NCBI GenBank assembly: GCA_008802785.1
Contig: VUYT01000015.1
Location: 124,001 to 188,000, forward strand
Reading direction: 5' to 3'
DNA: 64,000 nt
DNA from: Symmetrospora coprosmae
Lineage: Eukaryota > Basidiomycota > Cystobasidiomycetes > Symmetrosporaceae
Shown here: positions 54,440 to 64,000 of the stretch, in pieces
How the letters are laid out: each line of letters starts with the position of its first letter
How positions within the stretch are numbered: position 1 is the stretch's first letter
Notes under the pieces: generated by a model
The model's input: the letters and a program-made list of their open reading frames with translations, nothing else
Told to the model about the DNA's origin: nothing
Database searches by the model: none
Translations under genes and position numbers: made by a program

Positions 54440-55183
54440 CTACTCGCGTCGGAAGAGCCAGGCTGAGAGCGACCCGGACCACATGTCAGCTCTCTATCTC
54501 CACCACATCGCCGTCTGTACCACTGCAGACACTCACTGTGGCGAATCAGAGCTACTTCCAGCACAAAACCCGCTCCATACAGCTGCCGAGTCGGCCGCGG
54601 CAATCAGACATCAGACTGACTCACCGGGCTTTCGAGCGGGCCGACACAGGGGGAAGCTACGCACAATATATGGTCCCGGCTGGATCTGGTAGCCTTTCTG
54701 GTAGCCGATGATGAGGTACGCAAAGAGGACAGCCAGCGTAAAGAGCGCGAACTCGATGCACGTGAACTAGGGTGCGCGCGGCCCAGTCACGTCAGTCAGT
54801 AAGAGGGGTGGGGCGGACTGGCAGAGCACACAGCGGGTAAGGAGCACCCACGTGGTACCAGATGAGCAGCTCCTGTCGGCCTTTGAGGCCTTCTTTGTAA
54901 GCGATTCCAGCGCAGACAAAGCAGATGGCCGTCATTGTTATCCACACGTAGCCGAGCTCTTTGGCGAGGTAGATTGCAGAAAGCGGGGCTGTGGGGGCAA
55001 AGAGTCATGGCGTTGGTTTGGCTGGCATGGTCAACATATGCCAGTAGACACAGAGAGAGAGATGAACAGGCAGATCTACGCACCATATTCCGTGAATGTG
55101 GAGATGGCGTTCAGCAGCGCAAAGATGGCAACCGCCACGCTGAAGAGCACCGTGCCCGTCTTGCCGAGATATGCTTTGGCCAT
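54440..55183 (-). CDS. small four-helix membrane protein, unknown
   Basis: Minus-strand exons 55183..55084, 54988..54852, 54766..54665, 54582..54537 and 54462..54440 give 135 residues; every junction is GT-AG and keeps phase. I do not recognise the family. Four hydrophobic segments are plain: TVLFSVAVAIFALLNAIS, YVWITMTAICFVCAGIAY, FALFTLAVLFAYLIIGY and YGAGFVLEVALI, with short polar loops such as KEGLKGRQELL and KGYQIQPGP. There is no cleavable leader. It ends RHTWLFRRE, a basic tail. Stopping instead in exon 3 (TGA after unspliced reading near 54622) would lose helix 4. The gene sits tail-to-tail with the TatD gene, 125 bases apart. An ER or vacuolar membrane location is a guess. Confidence 0.6.
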
Positions 55184-55755
55184 CGTAAATGGGTGAGTGG
55201 TGATTCAAGGGAGAGAGCGAGTCCGAAAGGTGATTTGGGGTGCGATACTTGGTGTACGGTGCTGTGGTAGCGGTAGCGGTAGCGGTACCGTCGAAACAGA
55301 ATAGGGTGGTCCCGGAACGATGAGAGGGACGGAGAAACGGACTGTTGCTGATGGGAACGATGCGATACCGATGCGAATGCGAGTTTCAATAAGAGTACTA
55401 ATGCGAGAGAGTTGCGAGAATGCAGTGGACGAGACTAGCTCTATCAGATATCTGGAGGGACGGGTGTGAAGCACAGAGGGATGGTAAGAGAAGGAAGGAT
55501 TGCGAATGTGAGGTTGGAAAGAAAGCAGGGATCCTCAGCTGGCTAGCACGAGCTCCCCTGCGCCAGTAAGTGTGCGATCACGCCAAAGCCGTACCGGCGC
55601 TTTTGCTCTAGTCTGCCCGTGTGGCGAACGGACGGACCTTGTGAGGAGTGCTTTTGTGTCGGGAAGGTCCGTGAGTGCGCAAGGCCATGACACACTTCTG
55701 AACGTGCCTTTTGCACAGCACGGATGATGTTGACGTGTCCGTGGACTGCCTCCGC
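55184..55755. other. intergenic stretch between two minus-strand genes
   Basis: This is 572 bases holding the promoter of the four-helix membrane gene and the 3' region of the ChaN-like gene. A short (GGTAGC)3 run with a GGTACC end lies at 55266-55289. I see no coding frame. Confidence 0.45.
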
Positions 55756-56911
55756 TCAGACGTCGACCGCTTCGTAGACGATGACAGCGTCCGCAAGCGG
55801 ACGGCCGCCCGACTGCTCCGCATGTCCTTCAGAGAGCGACTCCCGTCTACCACCCTGGGCTTCCCAGAAGCCTCCATCGCTTGGTTTTGTGACTACCAGA
55901 CCGATTTTGTCGCGTGAGCAGGCTTTGATCCGCTCAGTCACGCCGAAGCCGTACTCGCAATGTCCCGAGCCGCAAATGACCACGAGCACGTCCCTCGATG
56001 GCTTGGTGTCTGCTCCACGCGCTTTTTCCTGAGATTCCAGGATCTGGTCGGCTCTCCAGGCCATGACGCTGTCCTTGAACGCCTGAGCAGCGTTAAGACC
56101 GCCTTGCTTGACTGGGCCATCCTCGCTCAGATCTGGCCTCTGTCCGCTGATAGACGCCCGTATGTAGGCTGCATGCTCGCGACTGATAAGAAGATCATCC
56201 CACCTGTCGAAATCATCGAGCAGGCCAGAAGACTTGACGACTTCGTCCGCAAGGATCGCCTCCTTGCCGCCGCGCATGACGAGCCGTGCCCATTCGCGAG
56301 GCGGAAAGCCTGGCACGATCTCGCTTCGCACATTTGGGAGCTGGCGCACGAGGTTGAGAAGAGGGAGGTACCCTGCCTGCGTGAGCCGAAACCCTTCGCT
56401 GGACTGAGCGTATTCGGCACAAAGGGCCTCTGCGTCGCCAGTGTCTGCAAACGCGCGCAGAGCCGCGGCGTGCTGGAGGTTGAAGTGCTCCATCAGGAGG
56501 GTGACTCGCGTGTCATGCTTCGTAGCCAGACAATGTAGAAGCTGGAGCTGGGCTGCAATGACCCTCGGTTGGTGGTGCTGCTCGCCGAATATGAGGCAGC
56601 GCATCCCTGCGGCTGCTCGTGCAGACGGGAGCGCATCAGAACTAGACTTTGAGCGTCCTGAACTGGTTAGCAGCCGCACCTAGCCTATCCCCTAGCCAGT
56701 CCGAAAGCGCGATAGACGTGTCATTGCAGTCTTGCCACTGCTGCCATCCGACCTCTTTCGCATCCTGGACGGTGGTGGGGAAGCGAGGGATACGGCTGGT
56801 GAGGACAGCGATAGGTGAGAGACGTGAAACGACAGCTGCGATGTTCGCGGTAGACATGCTTGTCGCGCGTCTGATGGGTATTGCGGAGACGAGCGACCTG
56901 CTCGACCTCAT
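55756..56911 (-). CDS. ChaN/Tiki-fold haem-binding-like protein with mitochondrial-type leader
   Basis: Minus-strand exons 56911..56680 and 56606..55756 give 360 residues. The core matches the DUF399/ChaN family (Cofac_haem_bdg, Tiki superfamily). MRCLIFGEQHHQPRVI (about 79-94) carries the GEQH block, and LLMEHFNLQHAAALRAF carries the conserved Glu. GYLPLLNLVRQLP and a late VVICGSGHCEYGFGV with GxGH complete the set. Bacterial ChaN binds haem; plant and fungal relatives are organellar. The start MRSSRSLVSAIPIRRATSMS is rich in Arg/Ser with no acidic residue, a good mitochondrial presequence. Intron 56607-56679 (GTGCGG...GCCGCAG) links DWLGDRLG to MRCLIFGEQH and keeps phase. Without it, exon 2 alone would start at a poor ATG near 56679. 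It shares a 266-base divergent promoter with UTP6. Confidence 0.72.
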
Positions 56912-57030
56912 CGTCTGGAAGCCAGAGCGGGCCGGCACGTGCCATTCGGAGGTGCTCCGGTTCTGGCGGGATGGAGTTTTCGCCTGCCATGAGATACAGA
57001 GTCGAGTACTCGAGTGCGACCAGTCTCGCT

Positions 57031-57058
57031 CACATCGCACATCGCACATCGCACATCG
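57031..57058. repeat. (CACATCG)4 tandem repeat
   Basis: Four perfect 7-bp CACATCG units lie in the divergent promoter between the ChaN-like gene and UTP6. Confidence 0.92.
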
Positions 57059-57177
57059 CACTCCGCTCTCGCCTTTGAGAACCATCTTCTGCGTTCGTCT
57101 GTCCACGGTCGCTCTCGTCAAGGCACCCCTTGCGGCCTGCGGTACACCTCCCACCGAAACTCACCTAGGTCGACGGA

Positions 57178-58821
57178 ATGGAGAGGGTCCAGGAAACCCT
57201 CGAAGGCTTTCTTCCAGAACTCCGGGATCTGGAGAAGAAGAAGGTCTTTACAAAGGCGCGTGGTTCTATATTCGCGACCAAGAATCTGCAGGCTAACCGC
57301 ATGGTCCACACAAACAGCCCGAGCTACAAGAAATTGTCAAGCGGCGCACAGCCTTTGAGACCGCCCTCGTCCGCAAAGGCAGCAATGAGAAGGACTGGCT
57401 CTCGTACATCGAGTACGAGAGGCGGTTGGAGCAGCTGCGCAAGCTCCGTGCCTCCAAGCTGAGTGCGTGATGTCCCGACCATTTCGGAGCAAGATGTGGG
57501 CGCTGGGCATCCTGGACTAAAATCCCGTCGCATCGTGCCGCAGAGCTCAAAGGGCGCCCAACCGTGTCCGACTTCTCTATATCGCGACATATTGTCTCCC
57601 TCTACGCGTCCGCCGTGACGCGGCTTCCCGGGTCAACCGAGGTCTGGCGCTCGTACATCACGCACGCCATGCGCGTCTCGAACAGCACGCCAGAGATCTC
57701 GCGTGTCCTCGCCCGGGCCATCAGCCTGCATCCGACCAACTCGGCAATCTGGCTCCTCGCCATCCGCTTCGAGGCGGACGGGACCGCTCGGCAGGCCAAG
57801 ACCGGCGAAGCCGGCATTGGCGGAGGCAACATTGATGCGGCGCGCAAGCTCGCCATGCGTGCGCTTCGATTCATGAAGGGCGCAAAGGACGCCGATGCCC
57901 AGCGCATCTGGGAAGAGTGGATCAGACTCGAGATCAGCTTTGTCGAGCGTATGCGAAAGCGCTGGGAGATCCTCGGGATCCAGGATGCCATGAACGGCAA
58001 AGCCAATATCGCGCTGGATGTAGCCAGTACTGGCGATGATGCCCTGCAAGAAGGCGAAAACAACATGGCCATGAACCCTGTCGTAGGTGGCGAAGATGGA
58101 GCTATCCTTGAAGCGGCGCAGGAGGACGTGGAGGTTGCTCAACAGAAAGGCAAGACCGCCGTACTGGATGGGGCCATCGTGAAAGCAGTGTTGAGCAACG
58201 CGTGCGCAGGTCAGTCTCCCCACTAAGACAACGCAGGGGAAGAGGAGAGCAGGGCAAGGCAGAGCTGACAAGCCCCTCTTGGAACTGCATGCATACGCAC
58301 TTGCAGCTTTCCCGCACGACATGGACATGTATCGCTCGCTCCTTACCATGATCCGCCCGCTTCCGACGCCCTTGCGGCCGGAGCTCCTCTCGACCATCTA
58401 TTCCAGCCTGTCAACACATGCCCAGGATGCACCAACCGCCTCCGTCCGTCTTCAAGCCCACATCATCCTCGCCCAGCGCCATCTCGACGACCTCGCCAAG
58501 GCCTCGGTAGACGGTCTCTCGCTCAAGGACGTGGCAGCGGATACAGTCGAATGGATCGACGCAGTCGGCGCCTGTGTGGACGCTTTCAAAGCCGGTATCG
58601 AGGCGGAGGACCAGGCAGGCTTGGATTACAGCACGGCGCTGCCTCTGAGCGAAGCCTTTGCCGAAACGCTGGCCGATTGTTGGCGCAAGACAGACGATGC
58701 CAGTCTCCGGCAGTTCCTGGAGCTGCACGTTCTCAAGCTCGTGCGGAAGGATCAGCGGAAAGGCCAGTATTCGGAAAAGATCGCAAATTGCGCTAGAGCG
58801 TGCCAGGAGGATATGATCTGA
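57178..58821 (+). CDS. UTP6: U3 snoRNP / SSU processome protein UTP6
   Basis: Exons 57178..57255, 57318..57462, 57544..58209 and 58265..58821 give 481 residues; yeast Utp6 has 440. UTP6 belongs to the UtpB module of the SSU processome and is needed for 18S rRNA processing in the nucleolus. The N-terminal Utp6 domain reads LEGFLPELRDLEKKKVFTK then PELQEIVKRRTAFE and SYIEYERRLEQLR. HAT-like helical repeats follow: EVWRSYITHAMRVS, NSAIWLLAIRFEAD, RIWEEWIRLEISFVERM. Its first intron appears to be GC-AG (57256-57317, starting GCGCGT, with a GGCTAAC branch site): only this boundary joins VFTK to PELQEIVKRR in frame. The third intron ends GCAGAG and is 55 nt. Confidence 0.9.
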
Positions 58822-59046
58822 AGCGATTTGGGACAGTGTACTAAGGCTCGTGGCAATGAGACAGCCTTGTTGTTGGTATTTATGCTGGTTGACAGCCGCT
58901 TTCTGCATTCTTGTCCTGATGAAGGACTTCAAATCTCTAGGTACATTCCACGATTTCAGGCCAAACTTTGAGAGCCTTTGCTCGCGTCATCGCTATCCTG
59001 ATTACGCTGCTCCAATTCGCCAGCGTGCACGTCCGGGATCCTCTCC

Positions 59047-61094
59047 TCACTCGTACTTGTGGGTGGCGGAGGTGTCTCCAACCTGCGTGCCAGTGGCCGA
59101 AGAGCCGGCAGTCCTGCCCGCATCCCTCTCCCAGCTCTCGTTGGCCTGGATGATCTTGAGCTGCCTCCTCGAGAGCCATCTCTCCTCCGGAATGATAAAG
59201 TAGGCAATAAGGCCAAAGATGGTGACGCCTCCAAAGATGACGGGAGCGTAGTTGAACGTGTCGGCCGTGACCGGGAAGTAGTAGGGCGAGATGTAGGTGG
59301 TCAAGAGGAAGAGATTCCAGATCATGGCAATCCATTGGAAGGGAACGCTAAGTCGGCCCAAACTCCACCTGGGATTCTTGAGCTGGCCCGGTGTAACGAA
59401 GATGCGGAGAGCCGGAATGAGGGCATACGCAGCGATGGTAGGCAAGGCCCCGGCGGAGACCACTGAGAGCGGTGTGAAACAGGTATACTATTAGCCAGTG
59501 CCGGATCAGGCCGGAAAGCAGCCATCTGTGCACTCACAGCTGGTGAAAGCAACAGGCGACGGCAGAATGGTGCAGAGGAGGAGCGACGCCACGGCACCGG
59601 TGAAAAGGACGGCGTTCTTTGGCTGGCCGTTGCCCTGCACATGTCCGATCCACTTGGATCCGGGCAGAACGCCGTCTCGGGCGATGGCGAAGACCAGTCG
59701 AGATGCAGCAATGATACAGACGGCGACGTTGAGCCAGAGACCAAGCGTGGCAACGACAGTCATGACGACCTGACCGCCTCGACCCAGGGCGAGCGCATAG
59801 ATGTTGACAAACGGCTGAGGGGCGCCGAGGCTGAACAGGACATCCAGCGAAGGCTGTCGAGCGAGTGGAAGTCAGCCAATGCCAACTTGATTGAATACAA
59901 TCAAGAAGCGCGGGACTTACCGTGCAGACAAGGTAGAGGAAGATAATGGGCGTGCCAAGAAGGGCGCTGATAGCGCAAGACCAGAAGATGCCTCGCGCGG
60001 CAGTGAGCGAGGCGTTCTTGGTCTCCTCCGCGACGTGTCCGCTTGCATCGAAGCCGGTAAGGACACCAGAAGTAAAGAGGAACGATAGAGTCCAGTTCCA
60101 GCCGGTGGGCGCGCCAGTGCCATTGTACGTCTCGCGGAAGAAGGAGGCGTCCTGGAAGCCGTACGTTTGCGAGACCCCAATGGGCAGCCAGATGAGGGTG
60201 AGCAGCCAGTCGAGCATCATGACTGCGGCGGTGCCAAAGAAGACCCATCGGAAGTAGCGTGCTGCAGAGGCGGGACGTGCTCAACTTTCCGTCGACAATA
60301 GAGCCCGCTGACCCTAGCTCGTGTCTACGTCACTCACGGTGGATAAAGTTGATGCCGACTGCGGTCCACAGGAAGACCTGCGATCCGGCCCAGACTACAG
60401 CCCGGAAGCGGACGTTGCTGTAGTCAAAACCTCCTGGAAAGTTCTGATCAACGCCAAACACGCTAGCCTCGGAGAGGACGTAATTCATTGCGCCCTGATT
60501 GATGCTTGCCAAGAAGGAGGTCCAAGCAGTAGTAGACTAGTCGCACGCACAATACGAGAGTCAGCAAATGCCGGACATTCCAAGACGAGTGGCATTGACT
60601 CACCCAGAAAGCCACAATGAACCCGATAAGCCGTCCGTACTTGGCACCTCCGCACTCGGCGGCCCAGATGTAGATACTGCCGCTCAGCGGGATGGCCGAG
60701 CAGACCTCTGCGAGCATGGCTGCCGTGATGCAGCAGCAGGTGATGGTTACGAGCCACGAGGTCCAGAGTGCTAGCGGGCCGCCAGCCTGGATGCCAACCG
60801 AGTAGAGGTACCGTATCCCTCCGACAAAGTAGAGAGCGCAGAAGGAGGCGCAGATGTTCTCCCATTGTCCCCATGTTCGGTGCAGAGTTTGCGTGTACCC
60901 AAAGGCGCGCTGTGATCAGAGCAGGAGCCTCAAGTCAGCTCACAATCCCTTGTTTAGCATGAAACGGTGGCGAGAAAGGAGGTGAGGAGATCGCTTGTCA
61001 AGCAGACCTCCTCAAACCCCTCTACTCCACCGTTCTGCCCCTCAGTCGATGCACCCCGCAGTCCGGAAACCACCGCTGCCGAACCTCGCGGCAT
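59047..61094 (-). CDS. APC-superfamily amino-acid / GABA / choline permease
   Basis: Minus-strand exons 61094..61008, 60909..60604, 60536..60338, 60261..59921, 59853..59538 and 59462..59047 give 554 residues. About twelve membrane helices match the fungal UGA4/HNM1 group of the APC superfamily. Evidence: RAFGYTQTLHRTW and NICASFCALYFVGGIRYLYS at the start, AEVCSAIPLSGSIYIW (the helix-2/3 signature), TGFDASGHVAEETKNASLTA (the family's FDxxxHxAEE block), IIAASRLVFAIARDGVLPGS, and a cytosolic tail after IIPEERW. It is probably a plasma- or vacuolar-membrane proton symporter for GABA, choline or another amine; the substrate cannot be read from sequence. The first exon (61008-61094) is the least certain: it supplies an ATG and a phase-0 donor (GTCTGC), but its sequence is unremarkable. 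Confidence 0.85.
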
Positions 61095-63200
61095 AGTTGG
61101 CAGCGGAGGCTAGCCGGGCTGCGATGTGCACCTCATGCCGAGGGGAAGAAGCCACTTCGAGTCGTTCTCCCCTGCGTCCACACACTACCTTGTCCCTCTT
61201 CCGATGCCATTCTTCCCTACGCCGATCGTTCCTTCTCCCTGCAGATCCTCTTGCGCCCCACCCGCATTGCCTGTACCCTAAGTCTGGCGGCGCATGCGCC
61301 TCATCCCCTCGCCCGGTGCGGACATCCCGCTCGGATACTGGTCCTCCCAAATGTCCGGTGATTCCCCTGGTCTCACGCAGCCTAGCCTAGTGTCGGTGCG
61401 TGCGTGCGAGATTCTGGGCCCCATCTCCCTCGCTTTCCCGTTCCCGCGAGCGTACGACGGACGACTTCTTCGCGTCAACTCCCACGTACTACGTCAAATA
61501 TGTAATGTGAGCGCGGATGCGTGTTCCTTGTCTAGCGAGGCCCTGTGAATACCAGGGCGAGTCCAGCCGGTAGCAGACAGGAAGTAGAGCTGTGCGGAGT
61601 GAGCGGCCCAGATGCGGCTGCAGGCGTGCACTCAAACGCCCCTAAAGGAGCTTGGAAGTGTTGTCCGCGGACAGGCGCAGACATTCATTAGGGACAACCC
61701 CTGCAGACGCTTTGCCGGTCGCAACGAATCGCTACGGTTTCATGCGGCTATATGAAAGCCGGCCATGGACCGGCCATCGCGGAGGAGCCGACAGCTACCT
61801 CGTTGTGACTGGCCAGTTGGTAGCCGTCCGGCATCTCAGGAAGGGGAATCAATGGACAGGTGTGCAGGCAGTTCGGACTCGGAGCGAGGAGGAGTAGCGA
61901 GCGGAGGCCCAAGGCCTGAGCAGATACACGGCAGCGCTCGCGCTGGAGCCACCAGTCAAGCACCGCAGCGGATGAGGTGGGCGCGAAATTGCAGGAGAAG
62001 TACTAGCACCGGGTGCAGAAATAAGGACGAGGAAGTGTAAAGGTGATGTGCGGATGTGGGGGGAGAACGACGAGCACGATCCCTACGCAAGCATTATCTT
62101 GTGTGTGATTCGTTTTTTCGGTTATCAGGTTCAGACGGTATGATCTCAGCTCGTGCTGCCTGTCGCCCCGTATCGCAGCACCCTAGAAAGAGCCTGATGA
62201 TATCGAGGGACAGAGCGAGCACAGCACCCGTTGTGCAGTCGTCGTAGGCGGCGGAGAGGCGAGTGGAGACGGGAAGGGGAGGGAAGTAGGGACGAGATAC
62301 AGGATGGAGGATGGAGGAAGGGAGAAGTTTGATAGGCAGGCATAAACATCATGCTATACGAGGGCGCACTCGGACCTTGACTAAGATCGATGGCAGCCTT
62401 TAGCCGCAAAGTCCCGTCGTTTCTGCTTTTTTCCTCGCAAAGCTTGGCCGTACACGGCTAGCAGGCGGGGCAAGCGGAGGAGAAGCGGAAGCGGGATGCA
62501 AGATAGGCTGAGAGCGGAGCAGGAGAGCGATGAGGGGGAGGATGAGGGTATGCACCTCGAAGGCAACGTCTTGTTCTTGCTGCTCGAATCACACAATCTT
62601 GAGATGCTCGCTTGTGCTTGAGTGGGGATTTCTTGAGGTGCTCCTTTTCGAAAGAGACGGCGGCTCCTTCCGGGGGCGGCCAGGAAGATGGGAGAGAGAG
62701 ACGGGCAGATTGCCCATGCTCTGCCAGCACGCGTAGATGGACAGAACTACCGTGGAGTCATGGACGTCATGGCAGGGCTATCTATCCCTCTCTCTCCCTT
62801 CCTGCCGCCCGCCGGCAGATCGTGATGGGTCGGAGCAGGCGGGGCTGCCTCCTCCCGCATGACTCGCAGCGGCTTTCCATGGCTGGGCTGGGTGGGCTAA
62901 CGCACGAGCTGGGCCTCATCGCTGTCGATGCTGCTCGTCTCATCGTCCTTGAGCTTGCGGTTGTGCTGTTCGACGTTGGCCATTGCTGCTTGTGCTAAAT
63001 TAACTTGGGTGTCTGATAGGACGGAAGCAGACCAGGGCGGGGGCGGGCGGACTCGGAGCAGGCAAGCAAGCAAGCCAGCGGTGGCACATCAGACCGGCAA
63101 GCTGCCATGCAACTCACTGCAGGGAGATCGTCTCTGACAGACCGCATGGACCTCGGTTGCTGAATGGTGTTGCACCAAACTAGACAACATTGTGCTCCCT
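61095..63200. other. 2.1-kb gene-poor block
   Basis: This is the longest stretch without a convincing gene. No frame on either strand has coding character over more than about 80 codons. It holds the permease upstream region, a GGATGGAGGATGGA-type purine repeat near 62303-62320, and a short possible exon on the minus strand at 62906-62983. I see no tRNA, repeat element or RNA. Confidence 0.45.
62906..62983 (-). other. possible first exon of an unresolved minus-strand gene
   Basis: An ATG at 62983 opens 26 codons with a charged, gene-like texture (ANVEQHNRKLKDDETSSIDS) that end exactly at a good donor, GTGCGT. No partner exon was found in the next 1.5 kb. It may be chance or a gene with short downstream exons. 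Confidence 0.2.
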
Positions 63201-64000
63201 CTAGAAAGCAAACCCGTCCTTCCTGAAGGTGTCGATGTCTGCGCCCGGTCTGGCCCTATCGGCAAGGTCTGGGCGCTCCAAGCACATGAAGGCTCTTCGC
63301 AACGTGTTCCACAGATTCTCGCTACCGTCATCCATGGCCTCGTCGGCTGCCGCGGCTGGCCCGCTGTCCCTGCCTTTACCCTTGTAGCCCGCGACGAGCT
63401 TGTCCTTGCGCTGCAGGTCGAGCGCGGCAAGCATGTGCTCGCTTGCCTCGTGGAAGCAGCTGATATTGAGACACGACACGCCCAGGTTGTAGATGGCGCG
63501 TGTGAATGTCGGGCGCAATTCGAGCGCTTTGCGGTAGGCCTCGATGGCATCCTCCGGCTGCCCGCCGTTTGCCAGTGTCGCGCCCAGTCGATTCCACAAC
63601 AGGAAGTCCTAGTGAAGTGATGTAGCGGCGTGTCAGCTCTACAATTGTGCTGCACCATGGCCGTCGCATCGACTCACGTCCGGCCGCACGCTCAAGGCAG
63701 CCTCGAAACAGTCCCTGGCACGCCCATAGTCCGAAGACGTATAGAAAAGGACACCCAGCCCGCTCTGCACATCCGGGTCTACGGGTAGGTCGCGTACGGA
63801 AGTCTCGCCTCCACCAGGCGTGGGAGACTGGCGAGCCCGCGGTCCGGCATTGGCAGCGGCGAGGAACATGTCGACCAGGCGCGCAGAGATGGCCCAGGGG
63901 TTTGCTGCGTTGTCTGTGCTCTGCGGCGGCAGGGCGTTGCATATCTCTGGATAAGTGGTACGGACCCACTTTTCGAGCGTGCTGAAGGCGCGCAGGTCCT
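63201..64000 (-). CDS. PEX5: peroxisomal import receptor PEX5, C-terminal part
   Basis: The gene enters from beyond the window end; exons seen are (64000)..63678 and 63608..63201, joined across intron 63609-63677. This is the TPR domain that binds the C-terminal PTS1 tripeptide of peroxisomal matrix proteins. TPR blocks are [60 protein letters not shown] and [17 protein letters not shown]; the run ends in the helical bundle [20 protein letters not shown]. The insert between the last TPR and that bundle (a Gly/Ala-rich loop with DEAMDDGS) is normal for PEX5. The N-terminal half with the WxxxF/Y motifs and the PEX7-binding box is outside the window. It is the second peroxin here besides PEX19. 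Confidence 0.92.

Noticed and set aside
56649-57296. Plus-strand open frame of 215 codons across the ChaN/UTP6 divergent region
   Set aside because: It runs antisense to ChaN exon 1 and over the CACATCG repeat, and the real UTP6 start lies inside it in another frame.
61652-61897. Open frame in the 2.1-kb gap as a small gene
   Set aside because: 81 codons without a recognisable motif, no splice support, and chance length for GC-rich DNA.
1-64000. Transposons, virus-like elements, CRISPR, tRNA, rRNA
   Set aside because: I saw no transposase, integrase or reverse-transcriptase motif, no long terminal or inverted repeats, no spaced repeat array, and no tRNA-like arm pairs; only short tandem repeats are present.

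Overview
The window is nuclear DNA of a fungus, most likely a basidiomycete and perhaps Ustilaginomycotina (an inference). It is gene-dense and GC-rich. Most genes carry several short introns (about 45-175 nt) with GT-AG ends and a CTGAC/CTAAC-like branch site, and both strands are used. Every protein I could place is a conserved eukaryotic housekeeping protein or a fungal membrane, carbohydrate or transcription protein. I saw no transposon, virus-like element, tRNA, rRNA or CRISPR. All exon maps were made by eye from reading frame, splice consensus and family alignment from memory; no search was run.

Layout. 1-16 kb: the 3' end of a GT71-type mannosyltransferase, a Bax-inhibitor-1 family protein (-), a very long TAF2 carrying three C-terminal bromodomains (+), and DOP1 (+). 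16-25 kb: a C2H2 zinc-finger factor, a DUF1295 membrane enzyme, a decayed-looking coiled-coil gene with a 20-bp palindrome upstream, an F-box stub, and a Mediator MED1-like gene (-). 25-37.5 kb: an MFSD1-like transporter, epsin ENT3 (-) divergent from PEX19, an M1 aminopeptidase, and a small orphan. 38-50 kb: a secreted/anchored Kelch protein, an eIF2B-gamma-like protein without its C-terminal half, condensin SMC4 (-), and casein kinase 2 beta. 50-64 kb: UDP-glucose 4-epimerase (-), a TatD-like hydrolase, a four-helix membrane orphan (-), a ChaN-fold protein with a mitochondrial-type leader (-), UTP6, an amino-acid/GABA permease (-), a 2.1-kb gene-poor block, and the C-terminal half of PEX5 (-).

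The genes do not form one pathway. Loose themes are transcription initiation (TAF2, MED1), endosome/Golgi traffic (DOP1, ENT3) and peroxisome import (PEX19, PEX5). The features most worth checking are the TAF2-bromodomain fusion, a predicted 2-nt exon in the epimerase gene, catalytic motifs of the aminopeptidase split over 12- and 16-nt exons, the shortened eIF2B-gamma-like protein, and the frame-broken locus at 20.5-21.9 kb. I found no clear new multi-gene system.
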